Source of the DNA: Acrocarpospora macrocephala
Lineage (GTDB): Bacteria; Actinomycetota; Actinomycetes; Streptosporangiales; Streptosporangiaceae
Reading direction: 5' to 3'
Length of the DNA stretch: 64,000 nucleotides
Assembly: GCF_009687865.1 (NCBI RefSeq)
Contig: NZ_BLAE01000003.1
Location: forward strand, 206,639-270,638
Every line of letters begins with the position of its first letter. Position 1 is the stretch's first letter. The notes under the pieces are model-generated. The model saw nothing but the letters and a program-made list of their open reading frames with translations, did not search any database and was not told where the DNA came from. Positions 16,906-26,013 of the stretch are shown here, piece after piece. The translations under genes and the position numbers were made by a program.

Positions 16906-17286
16906 CCTGGCATGCCCCCTTGAGTTTGGATTGCGGCGTGGGTTGGTTCCGCTTAGCGGGCCTCATTACCGACAGTGAGGCATCCTACACAGGCCCGGTC
17001 ATTTAATGAGGGCCGGATCTGGCCGGGATCATTGAGGACGTCGCTCGTCTCAGCGCTCGGGGAAGGTACCGACTTGCGCCCGAGCGGGTGTCCACGACCT
17101 GGGCCGACTTCCTGCGCTCTTAGGCGGACGCGCTTGGTAGCCCCCACAGCGGCAACGTCCAGCACGAACGCCTCAGCAAGAGGTTTCCCGACAAAGGCGG
17201 AACCTCAACCGGAAGGCCCACCGGAAACCCCTTGCATCCAGATCGCGACCGAAGCCGACCCAGTCCGAGCAGTTCGCCGGGCGGGA
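16906..17286. other. Intergenic stretch, 381 bp
   Basis: I see no supportable gene here. Open frames on both strands lack ribosome sites and family motifs. The region presumably holds the promoter of the minus-strand gene starting at 16,905 and the end of the operon at 17,287. Confidence 0.5.
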
Positions 17287-18450
17287 TCATTCCCCCACGA
17301 GCCCGGCGTCGTTGAACCGTTTGACCAGACTGGGCTTACCCTGGTGGCGTTCCCGCAGGCGAGTGAACTGCCCGGTGAACTGGCTCATCCGGTCATCGCG
17401 GTAGGCCAGTTCGCGCAGGTCACGCAGCATCTCGACCGCTTGGTCGTATTCGCGGGGCTTCTTGGTGTCGATGAACGCCTCCACCCGCGCCCACGCCCGC
17501 TCGCCCTCCCCGGCGAGTTCAGCGAGGTGGCGTTCGCGGGCCTGCTTGCGTTGCTGTTCCCGCCGCTCGAGTTCGGCCTCCCGCAGCGCGGCTTCGTCCC
17601 GCTGGCGGGCCTGCCGTACCTGGTCGGTCGCGTCCAGCAACTGCCCGACCGTACGCCGCGGGCCGTCGGCGGTCGCGGCCGGGCCGGCGAACTCCCGTCG
17701 CAGCTCCAGTTCCACCCGTGCGGCATCCCCGGTGGCCACCCGCATCAGCAGGGCGTCCTTGCGGGCCTCCGTCAGCCCTTTCACCCACGCGGTCAGCGCG
17801 GCTCGATCATCTCCTGCGGCGTGCGCCGCCGGGCTGGCCTGCGCCGCGACCGCCAGCAGGTCATTATCCAGGCGCAGAAAATCGGCCAGAGCCCGCTGAG
17901 CGGCGGTCAACGCACCGAGTCCGGCCGGGACCGGCGGCTCAAGCACGTCTTCCTCGTCGTAGTCGAAAGCGTCCTCGTCACGTTCCCAGCCCCCGTAGGC
18001 CGACAACCAGGCCAGATACAGCGGGCGCAGGTCACCGCCGGCCAGTTCGGCCCTTACCCTGACCAGTGAGGACAGCATGTGGTCGAGGTCGAGATCCCAG
18101 GTCTCCTCTTCCTCCTGGAAGGTCAGGTCCACGATCACGTGTTCGCCGGAGGTCCACGCGCACACCTGCTCGCCCACGGCGTACTGCTCGGTGGTGGCCA
18201 GGTCGAGCAGCGAAGCCGGGAGGCGGAGCACGAGACGGCGGGTGCCCCAGTTGGCGTAGTAGAGATGGGCGTCGTAGTAGCGTTCCATCAGCTCGTTCGG
18301 ATCGCCCTTGAAATCGCCCCAGTGGTAGTCGTTGGTGAAGCTGGTGGCGGTGATCTGCGCCCTGGTCGACAACGCCCGCACCTCGGCCTGCTGCCGGTCG
18401 GTCAACGATCGGTCCAGCGCGAGGAACTCGTAGTACTGGTACTCGCTCAC
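17287..18450 (-). CDS. Conserved actinobacterial hypothetical protein, coiled-coil C-half
   Basis: This 387-residue soluble protein begins SEYQYYEFLALDRSLTDRQ and continues with TSFTNDYHWGDFKGD, a signature I recognise from a conserved but unnamed family in actinobacteria and other bacteria. The C-terminal third (about residues 255-310) is a long charged helix rich in Arg/Glu (AALREAELERREQQRKQ), probably coiled coil. The function is unknown. It is co-transcribed with the small gene at 18,455-18,769, ending 4 bp before this start, and this pairing is itself typical of the family. Confidence 0.75.
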   Translation of the reverse strand: MSEYQYYEFLALDRSLTDRQQAEVRALSTRAQITATSFTNDYHWGDFKGDPNELMERYYDAHLYYANWGTRRLVLRLPASLLDLATTEQYAVGEQVCAWTSGEHVIVDLTFQEEEETWDLDLDHMLSSLVRVRAELAGGDLRPLYLAWLSAYGGWERDEDAFDYDEEDVLEPPVPAGLGALTAAQRALADFLRLDNDLLAVAAQASPAAHAAGDDRAALTAWVKGLTEARKDALLMRVATGDAARVELELRREFAGPAATADGPRRTVGQLLDATDQVRQARQRDEAALREAELERREQQRKQARERHLAELAGEGERAWARVEAFIDTKKPREYDQAVEMLRDLRELAYRDDRMSQFTGQFTRLRERHQGKPSLVKRFNDAGLVGE

Positions 18451-18454
18451 GCGC

Positions 18455-18769
18455 TCACCCGCCCCAGCGCCGGTAGGCGGCGATCCACTCGGCTCCGGCC
18501 GGGGGCGGCTCAGGCAGCGGCAGGTCCAGGATGCCGATCAGCTGCCGGTGTTTCCCACCGCGGCAGATGGCCGCGATACCGGTTCCTGGGGAGTCGGTGA
18601 CGCCGGTCACCCTCACGCGGACGCCCAGCACGGTCGTCTCGAACGGCACCTGGAGGTTGTCCTGGAGCACGGCGGCGAACGCTGCCCGCTGCTCGTCCTC
18701 GTCGTAGGCGTCGAGGGTCGCCTCGGCGATCAGCTCATCCAGGCGGTCATCGGGGATGTCGGGGGCCAC
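18455..18769 (-). CDS. Small conserved protein, partner of the 387-residue protein
   Basis: This 104-residue acidic protein starts DIPDDRLDELIAEATLDAYDEDEQRAAF, then LQVPFETTVLGVRVRV, and ends with ILDLPLPEPPPAGAEWIAAYRRW. Such proteins are often labelled calcium-binding in annotation, from the EF-hand-like acidic N-terminus, without experimental support that I know of. The gene sits 4 bp upstream of the 387-residue partner gene and is almost certainly in the same transcript. Confidence 0.75.
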   Translation of the reverse strand: MAPDIPDDRLDELIAEATLDAYDEDEQRAAFAAVLQDNLQVPFETTVLGVRVRVTGVTDSPGTGIAAICRGGKHRQLIGILDLPLPEPPPAGAEWIAAYRRWGG

Positions 18770-18819
18770 GGGCGACCACGATAGCGAGCAGACCGCCTCG
18801 TCATGGCCGACTTGTCCCG

Positions 18820-19761
18820 CTACAAATGTGCTGCCCCATACGCCTCCCAGATTTCGGGGCGAAGACGTCCCTTGTCGGGCACGTCCAGGCCGCGCTCACG
18901 CGCCCAGGCGCGGACCTCGGCGGTCGACGGCTCCGGTCGTACGTCAACCGGTGAGGGCTGGGGCGGAGAGTGGTCGGCGGCGGCGTACGTGGCGGCCAGG
19001 AACCGGTAGGTCCACTCCTCGGCCAGTTGCCGGGTCTCGCCGAACACGATCGGCACGTTCGGGAAGGCCACCTGCAACTCGGCGATCCCGTCGGCGACTA
19101 CGGCGGGCCGGACGTGCTCCAGCTTGAACAGCTGGCTGTAGCGATCCTCGACGATGACCGCGGCATGCGCGAGCGCCGCGAGTTCGGTCAACTGGTACTT
19201 CAATCTGGTGCCCAGCAGGCTGGAGACCAGATCGGCCAGGCTCTTGCGCTCGACGGCCGCGTGCAACATACCGCCGATCTCGATGCCATAGTCGCCGCAG
19301 GCCAGGCGCTTCTTGGTCAGCTCGGCCTGCTGGCGAGCGAAGCGATAGGCATACCGCTCACCGCTGTCGATGACAATGGGCAGCGCGGCGATCCCGGCGG
19401 CCCGCGCGGTCGGGGTGACCACGTTCGGGCGGGCCTGCTTGCGGACCCGGGCGGTCTGCCAGAAGATCGCGTCCCGGCCGCGAGCCTTGGTGAAGACGAT
19501 CTGCGACCGGTTCTCCCTGGCCCGGTCGAGAACCAGGTCGATGGCCGCACCCCGCCGTACACACGATCTCACCGAAACCCGCTCGACCACCTCCGGATCG
19601 TCGGGCCACTCCCCGTGGCCTGCGGGGTAGCAGTAGATCGCCTTCTCGCGCGGCCAGGTTCCGCCCGTGCGCAACACGAGGCCGTCCCCGAGCGGCAGCC
19701 GGATCAAGTACGGCAGGCGCGAGTCGGGGTCGGGGTTGGCGACGATGAGCAGCTCACGCAC
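18820..19761 (-). CDS. ERCC4-type nuclease fused to an Lsr2 DNA-binding domain
   Basis: This 313-residue protein has a central ERCC4/XPF nuclease domain (about residues 125-255). PIVIDSGERYAY carries the first acidic residue, GDYGIE follows, and AAVERKSLADLVSSL is the V/ERK active-site motif. The C-terminal 35 residues (STAEVRAWARERGLDVPDKGRLRPEIWEAY) match the Lsr2 C-terminal domain, which inserts RGR into AT-rich minor groove; here the tripeptide is KGR. The N-terminal 120 residues are not assigned. Expected activity is structure-specific DNA cleavage targeted to AT-rich (often foreign) DNA. It is the most upstream of three minus-strand genes and could be co-transcribed with the pair downstream. 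Confidence 0.85.
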   Translation of the reverse strand: MRELLIVANPDPDSRLPYLIRLPLGDGLVLRTGGTWPREKAIYCYPAGHGEWPDDPEVVERVSVRSCVRRGAAIDLVLDRARENRSQIVFTKARGRDAIFWQTARVRKQARPNVVTPTARAAGIAALPIVIDSGERYAYRFARQQAELTKKRLACGDYGIEIGGMLHAAVERKSLADLVSSLLGTRLKYQLTELAALAHAAVIVEDRYSQLFKLEHVRPAVVADGIAELQVAFPNVPIVFGETRQLAEEWTYRFLAATYAAADHSPPQPSPVDVRPEPSTAEVRAWARERGLDVPDKGRLRPEIWEAYGAAHL

Positions 19762-19887
19762 CGCATCAGTATGGCCGAGGTCAGAACCGTCGGCAGGCCC
19801 GGCTTGCGTATTACCCGGTCGACTTCACCCAGTCTGGAAGCCTCGCCTGGACCCTCCTCACAACCTGAGCCCGCAGGGCCCATCAAA

Positions 19888-20955
19888 ATGGGGCACCCTT
19901 GTACGGTGGGAAAGGGGAGCAGTCTGGCCCGGCGGGTGGCCCAAGTGGCGGAGAACGCGCTGGTCCAGCGTAAGCACGTGACGGTGGTCGACGTGATCTG
20001 CGGCCTGCGGTGGTCGTACCAACGGGACATCGACACCTGGCGGCAGGGCCGCGCCGACAGCCTGGAGCGGGTGACCGCGGTCGACGCGGCGAAGATGGCG
20101 GACGCGGTGGCCCTCCTGCGCGAGTGGGCGACGGCGCGCGGGCTGACCGCGACCGAGACCGCTCAGGTGTCGGGGAGCCGGGACCGGCGGCCGCTCCGGT
20201 TCACCGCGGACGGCGACGAAGAGATGGAACGGCAGTTCAAGATCGAGTGGTATTCCCCCGAGCTGAGCGAGGCACGCCGCCGGCAGCTCACCGAGCGCCG
20301 GAACAAGGCGCCGGATCTGGTCGTCATCGCGGGCTCGGCTCCGTGGTCCTGCGGAGGCTGCGGAGCTACCGGGCCGCACCACATCATGGAAGACGACCGC
20401 CCACACTGCCTGTCCTGCGCGGACCTGGACCACCTGGTCTTCCTGCCGGCCGGAGACGCGGCACTGAGCCGCCGAGCCAAGAAGGAGAGCGTGCTCTCCG
20501 CGGTGGTCGTCGAGTTCAACCGCCGCAGGAAGCGCTACGAGCGGCGGGGCATCCTCGTCGAGGACGAGGCCCTGGCCCGTGCCGAGGAGCAGTGCCTGGC
20601 CGACGAGGAGGTACGGCTCCGCCGGCGCGAGCGCGACAGGGTGCGGCGGGAGGCGGGCGACGTCGAGTTCCAGGCGGCGTTGGCCGCGGAGATCCGCCGA
20701 CTGTTCCCCCGCTGCCCGGACGAGCGGGCTCAGGCGATCGCCGTCCACGCCGGGCTGCGCGGCAGCGGCCGGGTGGGCCGCACCGCGGCGGCCCGCGTGC
20801 TGGACGAGCAGGCCGTCACGCTGGCCGTCGTCGCGTCCGTACGGCACCTGGACACGGACTACGACCACCTCCTCATGGCGGGCGTGCCCCGGAGGGAGGC
20901 ACGGGACCGCATCCGCGACCGCATCGACCAGGTGCTCACCACCTGGAGCGCCTGA
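19888..20955 (+). CDS. DUF2293 domain-containing protein with zinc-ribbon motif
   Basis: This 355-residue protein matches the actinobacterial DUF2293 group: LARRVAQVAENALVQRKHVTVVDVICGL near the N-terminus, RDRRPLRFTADGDEE, then a CGGCG...CLSC zinc ribbon near residue 155-180. A long basic helical segment (RRKRYERRGILVEDEALARAEE) follows, and a C-terminal DUF2293 domain with the FPRCPDERAQAIAVHAG motif. The start is uncertain: ATG 19,888 or GTG 19,906, neither with a strong ribosome site; homologues begin near the LARR motif. It is divergent from the ERCC4 nuclease gene with 126 bp between. The molecular role is unknown. Confidence 0.8.
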   Translation: MGHPCTVGKGSSLARRVAQVAENALVQRKHVTVVDVICGLRWSYQRDIDTWRQGRADSLERVTAVDAAKMADAVALLREWATARGLTATETAQVSGSRDRRPLRFTADGDEEMERQFKIEWYSPELSEARRRQLTERRNKAPDLVVIAGSAPWSCGGCGATGPHHIMEDDRPHCLSCADLDHLVFLPAGDAALSRRAKKESVLSAVVVEFNRRRKRYERRGILVEDEALARAEEQCLADEEVRLRRRERDRVRREAGDVEFQAALAAEIRRLFPRCPDERAQAIAVHAGLRGSGRVGRTAAARVLDEQAVTLAVVASVRHLDTDYDHLLMAGVPRREARDRIRDRIDQVLTTWSA

Positions 20956-21041
20956 TCTCACGAGTCGGCCGGGCCGCGCGTGTCATAGCCCGGTGGCGCG
21001 GTGGTCCTACATCCAGTGGATCGCGATCCGCTCCGGAGACC

Positions 21042-21439
21042 TTGTTCTGCTCCGAGGAGTTCTGGGCGTGGCTGTCTCGGGTCGAGACAGATGCCTGCGG
21101 GGGCGACCAGCATGCCCGGCTGGTGCTGGGCCGTGTGGTGGCGGCGCTGGACTTGCTGCGTCGGCTTCCCGAAGCCCCGAGCGGGAAAGCGAGATGGCCA
21201 TGCTCAAGTGGGTGCGGCAGTCGCGGCGTTATTCGTTGTGGCGGGTTAGTCATGTCTATCACCCGGATGTGGCGGTGCGACTGATCTGCTGGTTCCCTCC
21301 CAAGGCCGACACGGTGGTGGTCGCGCTCTTCGCCGGAGACAAGGCGAAGATCGGCGATATCTGGTACTCCTCGGTCGCCGCGCGAGCGGACGCCTTGATT
21401 GATCAATGGATGCGGGAGATGTCGTATGACAACCAGTGA
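21042..21439 (+). pseudogene. Frameshifted RelE-like toxin gene, partner truncated by an IS
   Basis: From about 21,042 one frame reads FCSEEFWAWLSRVETDACGG and HARLVLGRVVAALDLLRRLP. At about 21,178 the continuation lies in another frame as ESEMAMLKWVRQSRRYSLWRV and HVYHPDVAVRLICWFPP, ending NQ-stop at 21,439. Together they make one RelE/HigB-like toxin of about 130 residues with a one-base shift; the downstream part alone (ATG 21,194) is open for 81 codons. A second ORF starts at 21,426 (TTSEPTGP...), overlapping the toxin by 14 nt as expected for the antitoxin, but runs into insertion-sequence DNA after roughly ten codons. Confidence 0.6.
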
Positions 21440-21553
21440 ACCAACCGGGCCGGTGTTCTCGCGCGGGAACGACCTGTACTGCTGCATAACTCGTTGCGAG
21501 GTGCTTGATCTGCGGTTTTGCCCAGCGAAGGCGGTAGGGCAAGATCGGGGCTT

Positions 21554-22295
21554 GTGTCGGTTCGTCTGCTGTATCTGATCTTGATGCGGGTGTTTGGCTG
21601 GCTGGTGTTGCTGGGACGTGGTCAGGCGTCCAAAGATGTCGAGATCATGGTGCTCCGGCATGAGGTGGCGGTGTTGAAGCGTCAGGTCGTCCGGCCGAAG
21701 CCGGACTGGGCCGATCGAGCGGTCCTGGCGGCCTTGGCCCGCTTCCTATCGACGGTGCTGCGAGCTCATCGCCTGGTCACCCCAGGCACTTTGTTGGCCT
21801 GGCATCGTCGTTTGATCAAACGCTCGTGGACCTATCCCCACCGCCCTGGCCGTCCTGGAACAAGCAAAGAGGTCCGGGATCTCGTCGTCCGTCTGGCCCG
21901 CGAGAATCCGAGGTGGGGGTATCGGCGGGTCCATGGTGAGTTGGTTCGGCTCGGCTTGCAGGTTAGTGAAGCGACGGTGAGACGGATCCTGCGCTCGCGC
22001 CGATCCGGTCCGGCTCCCCGAAGCTTCGACACCTCCTGGCGGACGTTCCTGCGTCTACCGGCGAAAGGGTTGTTGGCCTGCGATTTCTTCCGCATCGACA
22101 CGGTCTTCTTGAAGCGTCTGTACGTGTTGTTCGTGATGGAGGGTGGAGACACGGCGCGTGCACGTCCTGGGTGTGACCGCGCATCCAACAGGCGCCTGGA
22201 CGGCCCAGCAGGCCCGTAATCTGCTCATGGATCTTGGGCAGAGGGCCAGCTCGTTGCTCAGCGGAGCGATCAACGAGTATCACCGAGCCGCGTAA
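21554..22295 (+). pseudogene. Transposase remnant (integrase-core type), frameshift plus internal deletion
   Basis: From GTG 21,554 the N-terminal half is well preserved: [20 protein letters not shown], then [20 protein letters not shown] and [19 protein letters not shown], the first catalytic Asp region. Near 22,140 a one-base shift is needed to continue as [16 protein letters not shown] and [13 protein letters not shown]. The sequence then jumps to [11 protein letters not shown]-stop, the C-terminal tail of the family, so roughly 100 residues including the last catalytic acid are deleted. The product cannot transpose. Confidence 0.85.
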
Positions 22296-22809
22296 CTGAC
22301 CCGATGAAACGCCAGCTCAGACCCCGTGTTCGAGTTTTGAAGCGGTACAGGAGTCCTCCACGAGTACCTGCATGCTGCTTGAACTGCATGGATGATGATT
22401 TCGGCAGGCACAAGATCTGTCGCGTATCCGCGTCTCTCCGGAATTGCTTCCGCGTGTCTTCGCTGTCTTGCAGGGGCTTGCTCGTCATGTCGGGCGGCGG
22501 GGGTATCGGCTTGGGACGTCGACGAAGAATCCCAAGGTCGCCTTCTACATCCTGATAGGCATCCGGCAGTGGGGGTCGAACTCGCCGAGGAGAGGGAGTT
22601 GATAGATCCGCCACCACCGCGTCCGCTGTTTCGACCGCATAGCGGGCTGCCTCGGCGGAAGCTTCGTCCGGCTGTAAATTACATGCTCCACCACGAGAAA
22701 CAGCATGATGGGCCGGATTCTGGTGACCGAGCGGTCAATGCCGTCTTTGCCTCGGTCCGTTTGAAAATTATCCTCAGTCGATCAAATGATCCGTCCATGT
22801 AGGAGAAGC
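22296..22809. other. Non-coding stretch with an IS-end remnant
   Basis: At 22,349-22,412 there is a second copy of the IS right-end segment seen at 15,343-15,407, here ending GVLHEYLHAA-stop, directly behind the end of the transposase pseudogene. The rest, to the ribosome site at 22,801, holds no convincing gene. Confidence 0.6.
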
Positions 22810-23115
22810 ATGCAAAAAGTTACTTGGCTCCGCCGGTTCGGCCTCGTCTCAGCGGTAGTGGCGGTCGGCCTGGCGACCACGCCCGTGGCCGCACACGCCG
22901 ACGGCTATGACACTCCCCGCAGCGCCACCGCCGTGGGGGCGGGCAACACCTACGCGGCCGGGTTTGCGGCGGCCGAACAGCGGGCCCGGGCGGCCGTCCT
23001 CGCGGTCGGCCACGACTGCACCCCTGGGACCTATTCCACCCTATCGACCTATGTCTCCCCGGGCGGCGGCACGTGGGTCTTCCAGTCCACTCACCACGCG
23101 ATGTGCGTCGACTGA
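22810..23115 (+). CDS. Small secreted protein of unknown function
   Basis: This 101-residue protein has a clear Sec signal peptide: RRFGLVSAVVAVGLATTPVAAHA, with cleavage likely after AHA near residue 31. The mature part of about 70 residues has two cysteines (HDCTPG and the near-terminal MCVD) that could form a disulfide, and a beta-rich GGGTWVFQSTHH segment. AGGAG lies 4 nt before ATG 22,810. A strong hairpin follows the stop. I cannot assign a family. It lies between two transposase remnants and stands alone as a transcription unit. Confidence 0.7.
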   Translation: MQKVTWLRRFGLVSAVVAVGLATTPVAAHADGYDTPRSATAVGAGNTYAAGFAAAEQRARAAVLAVGHDCTPGTYSTLSTYVSPGGGTWVFQSTHHAMCVD

Positions 23116-23121
23116 TCAAGC

Positions 23122-23178
23122 TCGGCCTCTGCCGGGCAGCGGGGCAGGGTAGCCCCGCTGTCCGCAGCGGAGGCCGAT
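23122..23178 (+). terminator. Long hairpin after the secreted protein gene
   Basis: CGGCCTCTGC...GGCAGCGGGGC pairs with GCCCCGCTG...GCAGCGGAGGCCG around the loop AGGGTA, giving a long GC-rich stem directly after the stop at 23,115. There is no U-tract, which is common in actinobacterial terminators. Confidence 0.6.
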
Positions 23179-23325
23179 CCGTAGCAGTGCCCGCCCGTCT
23201 TTGAACGTATCCCTCCGGTGTGAGCAAAGCTGACCTGGTCGTCTCAGGTCAGGGTGCTCGGTGCCGAGCGGTGTGGGCGATGTGCCGTGCGGGGGGTTGG
23301 GTCGGAACGGACGCGGTTTGAAGCC

Positions 23326-24141
23326 ATGCCATCTCAAGATCGCAGACGGGCGTCATCGCTGTCCGCCCTGGCCGAGCTGGCCGCCCCCAATGTCAAGGCA
23401 TGCAAGGCCGAATTGGTCACTGCCCTGACCGGCGCATTCGGTGACGTGCACGCGACCGAGATCGCCATCTTGCTGGAGTTGATCGACACTCTGCAGGCCA
23501 AGGTCGTCGATCTGGACGAGCGGATCACCGTTATGGTCGCGGCGTTGCCCGGCGCGGCCCCGGTCTGCACGACCTGCGGCCTGGTCGGCGGCTGGCACGC
23601 GCCCGGCTGCATCCACCTGACGCTGCCCGTGCTCGGCCTGGCGCAGCGGCTGGATGAGATCACCGGCGTCGGGCTGGTCTGCGCGCACGTCATCATCGCC
23701 GAACTCGGCACCGACGTGATCGCCCAGTTTCCCACTCCCGCGCACGCCGCCGCCTGGGCCAAGCTGACCCCGATTACCAACCAGTCCGGGACCATCACCC
23801 GGCCCGGAAAAGCCGGCAAGGGCAACCGGTGGCTACGCGCCGCGCTCGGCGCCGCCGCCATGTTCTGCGCCAAAACCAAGGACAGCTTCCTCGGGGAACG
23901 CTACCGGCGGATCCGCCGACGGGGCGGCAAAAGCAAAGCCATGGTCGCGGTCGCTCGCAGCATCCTGGAGATCGCCTACCTGCTCATCGCCGACCCCGCC
24001 ATACGCTTCCGCGACATGGGCGCGGACTACTACGACACCCTCAGCCCCGAACGTCAGACCCGTAACAAGATCCCCGACCTGGAACGGCTCAACCCTGGCA
24101 TGAAGGTCGCCCTCGTGCCTATCGACCACGCCGCAGTCTGA
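23326..24141 (+). pseudogene. IS110-family transposase, 3' fragment
   Basis: The frame encodes the C-terminal two thirds of an IS110/IS116/IS902-type transposase: LDEITGVGLVCAHVIIAELG, then AAWAKLTPITNQSG, KGNRWLRAALGAAA and the final ADYYDTLSPERQ stretch. The N-terminal RuvC-like DEDD catalytic domain is missing; the frame opens within the linker helix region and the sequence upstream of 23,326 is not transposase. The serine of the C-terminal domain (TNQSG) is present. Without the DEDD half it is inactive. Confidence 0.8.
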
Positions 24142-24219
24142 TCAGGCTTCGCGCCCCGGCTGTTCACCCGACACTGGGTGAGTGGCCCCACTACTTCACG
24201 TATCGCCACAGCTCAACCC

Positions 24220-26013
24220 TTACCTCGGGCCGGACCGGGTGTCGGGATACTGACGTGCGCCTACCTGACGGTCGCTATTTCCGATCAGACGGCGGCTGAA
24301 GTTTCGGCTCAAAGGATCATCTTCGAATCGTCCGGTGCCCTCGGTCAGGACGTTCTCGGCAGGACCGTGGGCATCGGCGCGAATGACGTACCGATGGGGA
24401 GCCATGGCGACCCGGACGCCGGGTAGCGCGTCCATGCAGGCGGCGTGCACCTTTTGCAGGTCGGTCGAATCCGGATCGATCAGGGTTGCGACCAGTTCGT
24501 CGTCGTGCACGGCCACCTCGGCTTCCCTGGCTCCTGTCGCGTTCCTGACCAGTTCGGCGACGCTCGGCAGATGGGCCCAGCCCGCTTCCGTCAGGTGCCA
24601 GTCGCCGTCCCTGCGGGCCGGGGCGAGGACGGTGTGCTCGCCGATCTCGGTGGTGCCGATCTCGGTCGTGGTGGCGGCGCAGAGCAGGCGTTCCACGCCG
24701 CGCAGCCAGTTCAGGGCCTCATCCGGGGGCAGGATCGCCGCGTCCAGGAGGAGGGTCAGCCGCAGCATGTTCCCGGCGTCGTCGGCGAAGACGAAGTAGG
24801 TGCTGGTGCTGCTGTCCACGCCGTCGAGCCATCGCCAGATCGTGCGATCCAGCGCGTCCTGCCCGATCTTCCCGGGAGTGGCGGGCCGCGCGGGTCCCAG
24901 CTGCCGGTAGTTGAGCCAGCAGGACAGGTCGAAGGAAATGCCGCGCTCGTGCTCGATCTCGTGCCGCAGCTTGGCCAGCTCGCCGGGCGGGTGCGGCCCG
25001 AACCGCGCCGCTCGGGTGAGCGCGACTCCCGATCGCGCGATCAGATCAGATATCGAAATATCCGATAAATCGATGCATACCGGGACGTCCTGGGTGTGCA
25101 TGCCGACCGCGAAACGTGTTCTCGGGGCGATCCTGTTGCCCACGGTCAGCTGCAGGAAGGAGCGGCCCAGGCCGCTGACGTGCCCGGCGATCGCGCTGAC
25201 CCCCGCGTACAGCACGGTCGCCGGGCTGACCTGGTGGCGCGCCGCCAACGCCGACACCGCCATCGCCAGCGCGGGGGAGTCGAACTGGAGATACCGGTAG
25301 CGCGGCGACTCGACGGCGGCGGCCGGGCGCGGCAGCATCGTCTGCGGCATCACCCGCAACGTCTCCGCGTGCCAGGCCACCGCCCGCTCGCCGTGCCGCC
25401 GCCCCGCGTCCGACTTCTCCCATTCGGCCTCGTCCAGCGGCCGGTGCGCGCGCTCTGGCACCCGTACGGGCGCGGGCGGCCGCGCCAGCAGGTCGCGCAG
25501 ATGATGGCGCACCCAGTGCCCGCCCGTCTGATCCAGCACCAGATGCGAGGCCACCACCACCAGCTGTCTGGGCACCCCCGCCGACGTCACCAGCGCGAAC
25601 CGGATCGGCCACTCCTCGCTCACGTCGAACGCCACCGACCACATGGCCGCCGCCGCGCCGTCCGCCACGGTCGCCGCCGCCTCGGCCTCGATGACCGGCA
25701 CGACCAGCTCACCCTCGCGGAGCACCCGCTGCCCGGGCCCGTACGGCGGCGGCACGTAGACCGTTCTCAGCGCGTCGAAGCTCTCCACCAGCTCGCGCAG
25801 CGCCGCGAGCACGTCCTGCTCGCTCACGCCACGCCGCAGCGCCCAGGTGAAGCGGAGATTGACGCTGCTGGTGTCGGGACTGAGCTGCTCCATCAGCGCG
25901 AACATGTGCTGCTGCGCCCAGGTCAGCGGCCCCTCTGCCTCCTCGGCTTTCGCCTGAAACGGGACCACACGGGCCGGAAACCCGGCCAGTTCCGCCGGGA
26001 TCTTGCTGTGCAC
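24220..26013 (-). CDS. Stand-alone condensation-domain protein
   Basis: This 597-residue protein of the NRPS condensation/CoA-dependent acyltransferase superfamily starts at GTG 26,013, which has AAGGAG 8 nt upstream; 23 further codons are open upstream but without a ribosome site. GPLTWAQQHMF near residue 28 is the C1 motif, and ASHLVLDQTGG near residue 160 is the core HxxxD motif in the form SHLVLDQTGG, with the second His and the Asp present. A chloramphenicol-acetyltransferase-like C-terminal half follows. There is no adenylation or carrier domain and no NRPS module nearby. It could form amide or ester bonds in trans, or be a relic of a lost cluster. Confidence 0.75.
   Translation of the reverse strand: MHSKIPAELAGFPARVVPFQAKAEEAEGPLTWAQQHMFALMEQLSPDTSSVNLRFTWALRRGVSEQDVLAALRELVESFDALRTVYVPPPYGPGQRVLREGELVVPVIEAEAAATVADGAAAAMWSVAFDVSEEWPIRFALVTSAGVPRQLVVVASHLVLDQTGGHWVRHHLRDLLARPPAPVRVPERAHRPLDEAEWEKSDAGRRHGERAVAWHAETLRVMPQTMLPRPAAAVESPRYRYLQFDSPALAMAVSALAARHQVSPATVLYAGVSAIAGHVSGLGRSFLQLTVGNRIAPRTRFAVGMHTQDVPVCIDLSDISISDLIARSGVALTRAARFGPHPPGELAKLRHEIEHERGISFDLSCWLNYRQLGPARPATPGKIGQDALDRTIWRWLDGVDSSTSTYFVFADDAGNMLRLTLLLDAAILPPDEALNWLRGVERLLCAATTTEIGTTEIGEHTVLAPARRDGDWHLTEAGWAHLPSVAELVRNATGAREAEVAVHDDELVATLIDPDSTDLQKVHAACMDALPGVRVAMAPHRYVIRADAHGPAENVLTEGTGRFEDDPLSRNFSRRLIGNSDRQVGARQYPDTRSGPR

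Noticed and set aside
16953-17165. A 70-codon minus-strand open frame in the 16.9-17.3 kb gap
   Set aside because: No ribosome site or motif is present, and it ends in the promoter region of the 377-residue gene; I treat the gap as intergenic.
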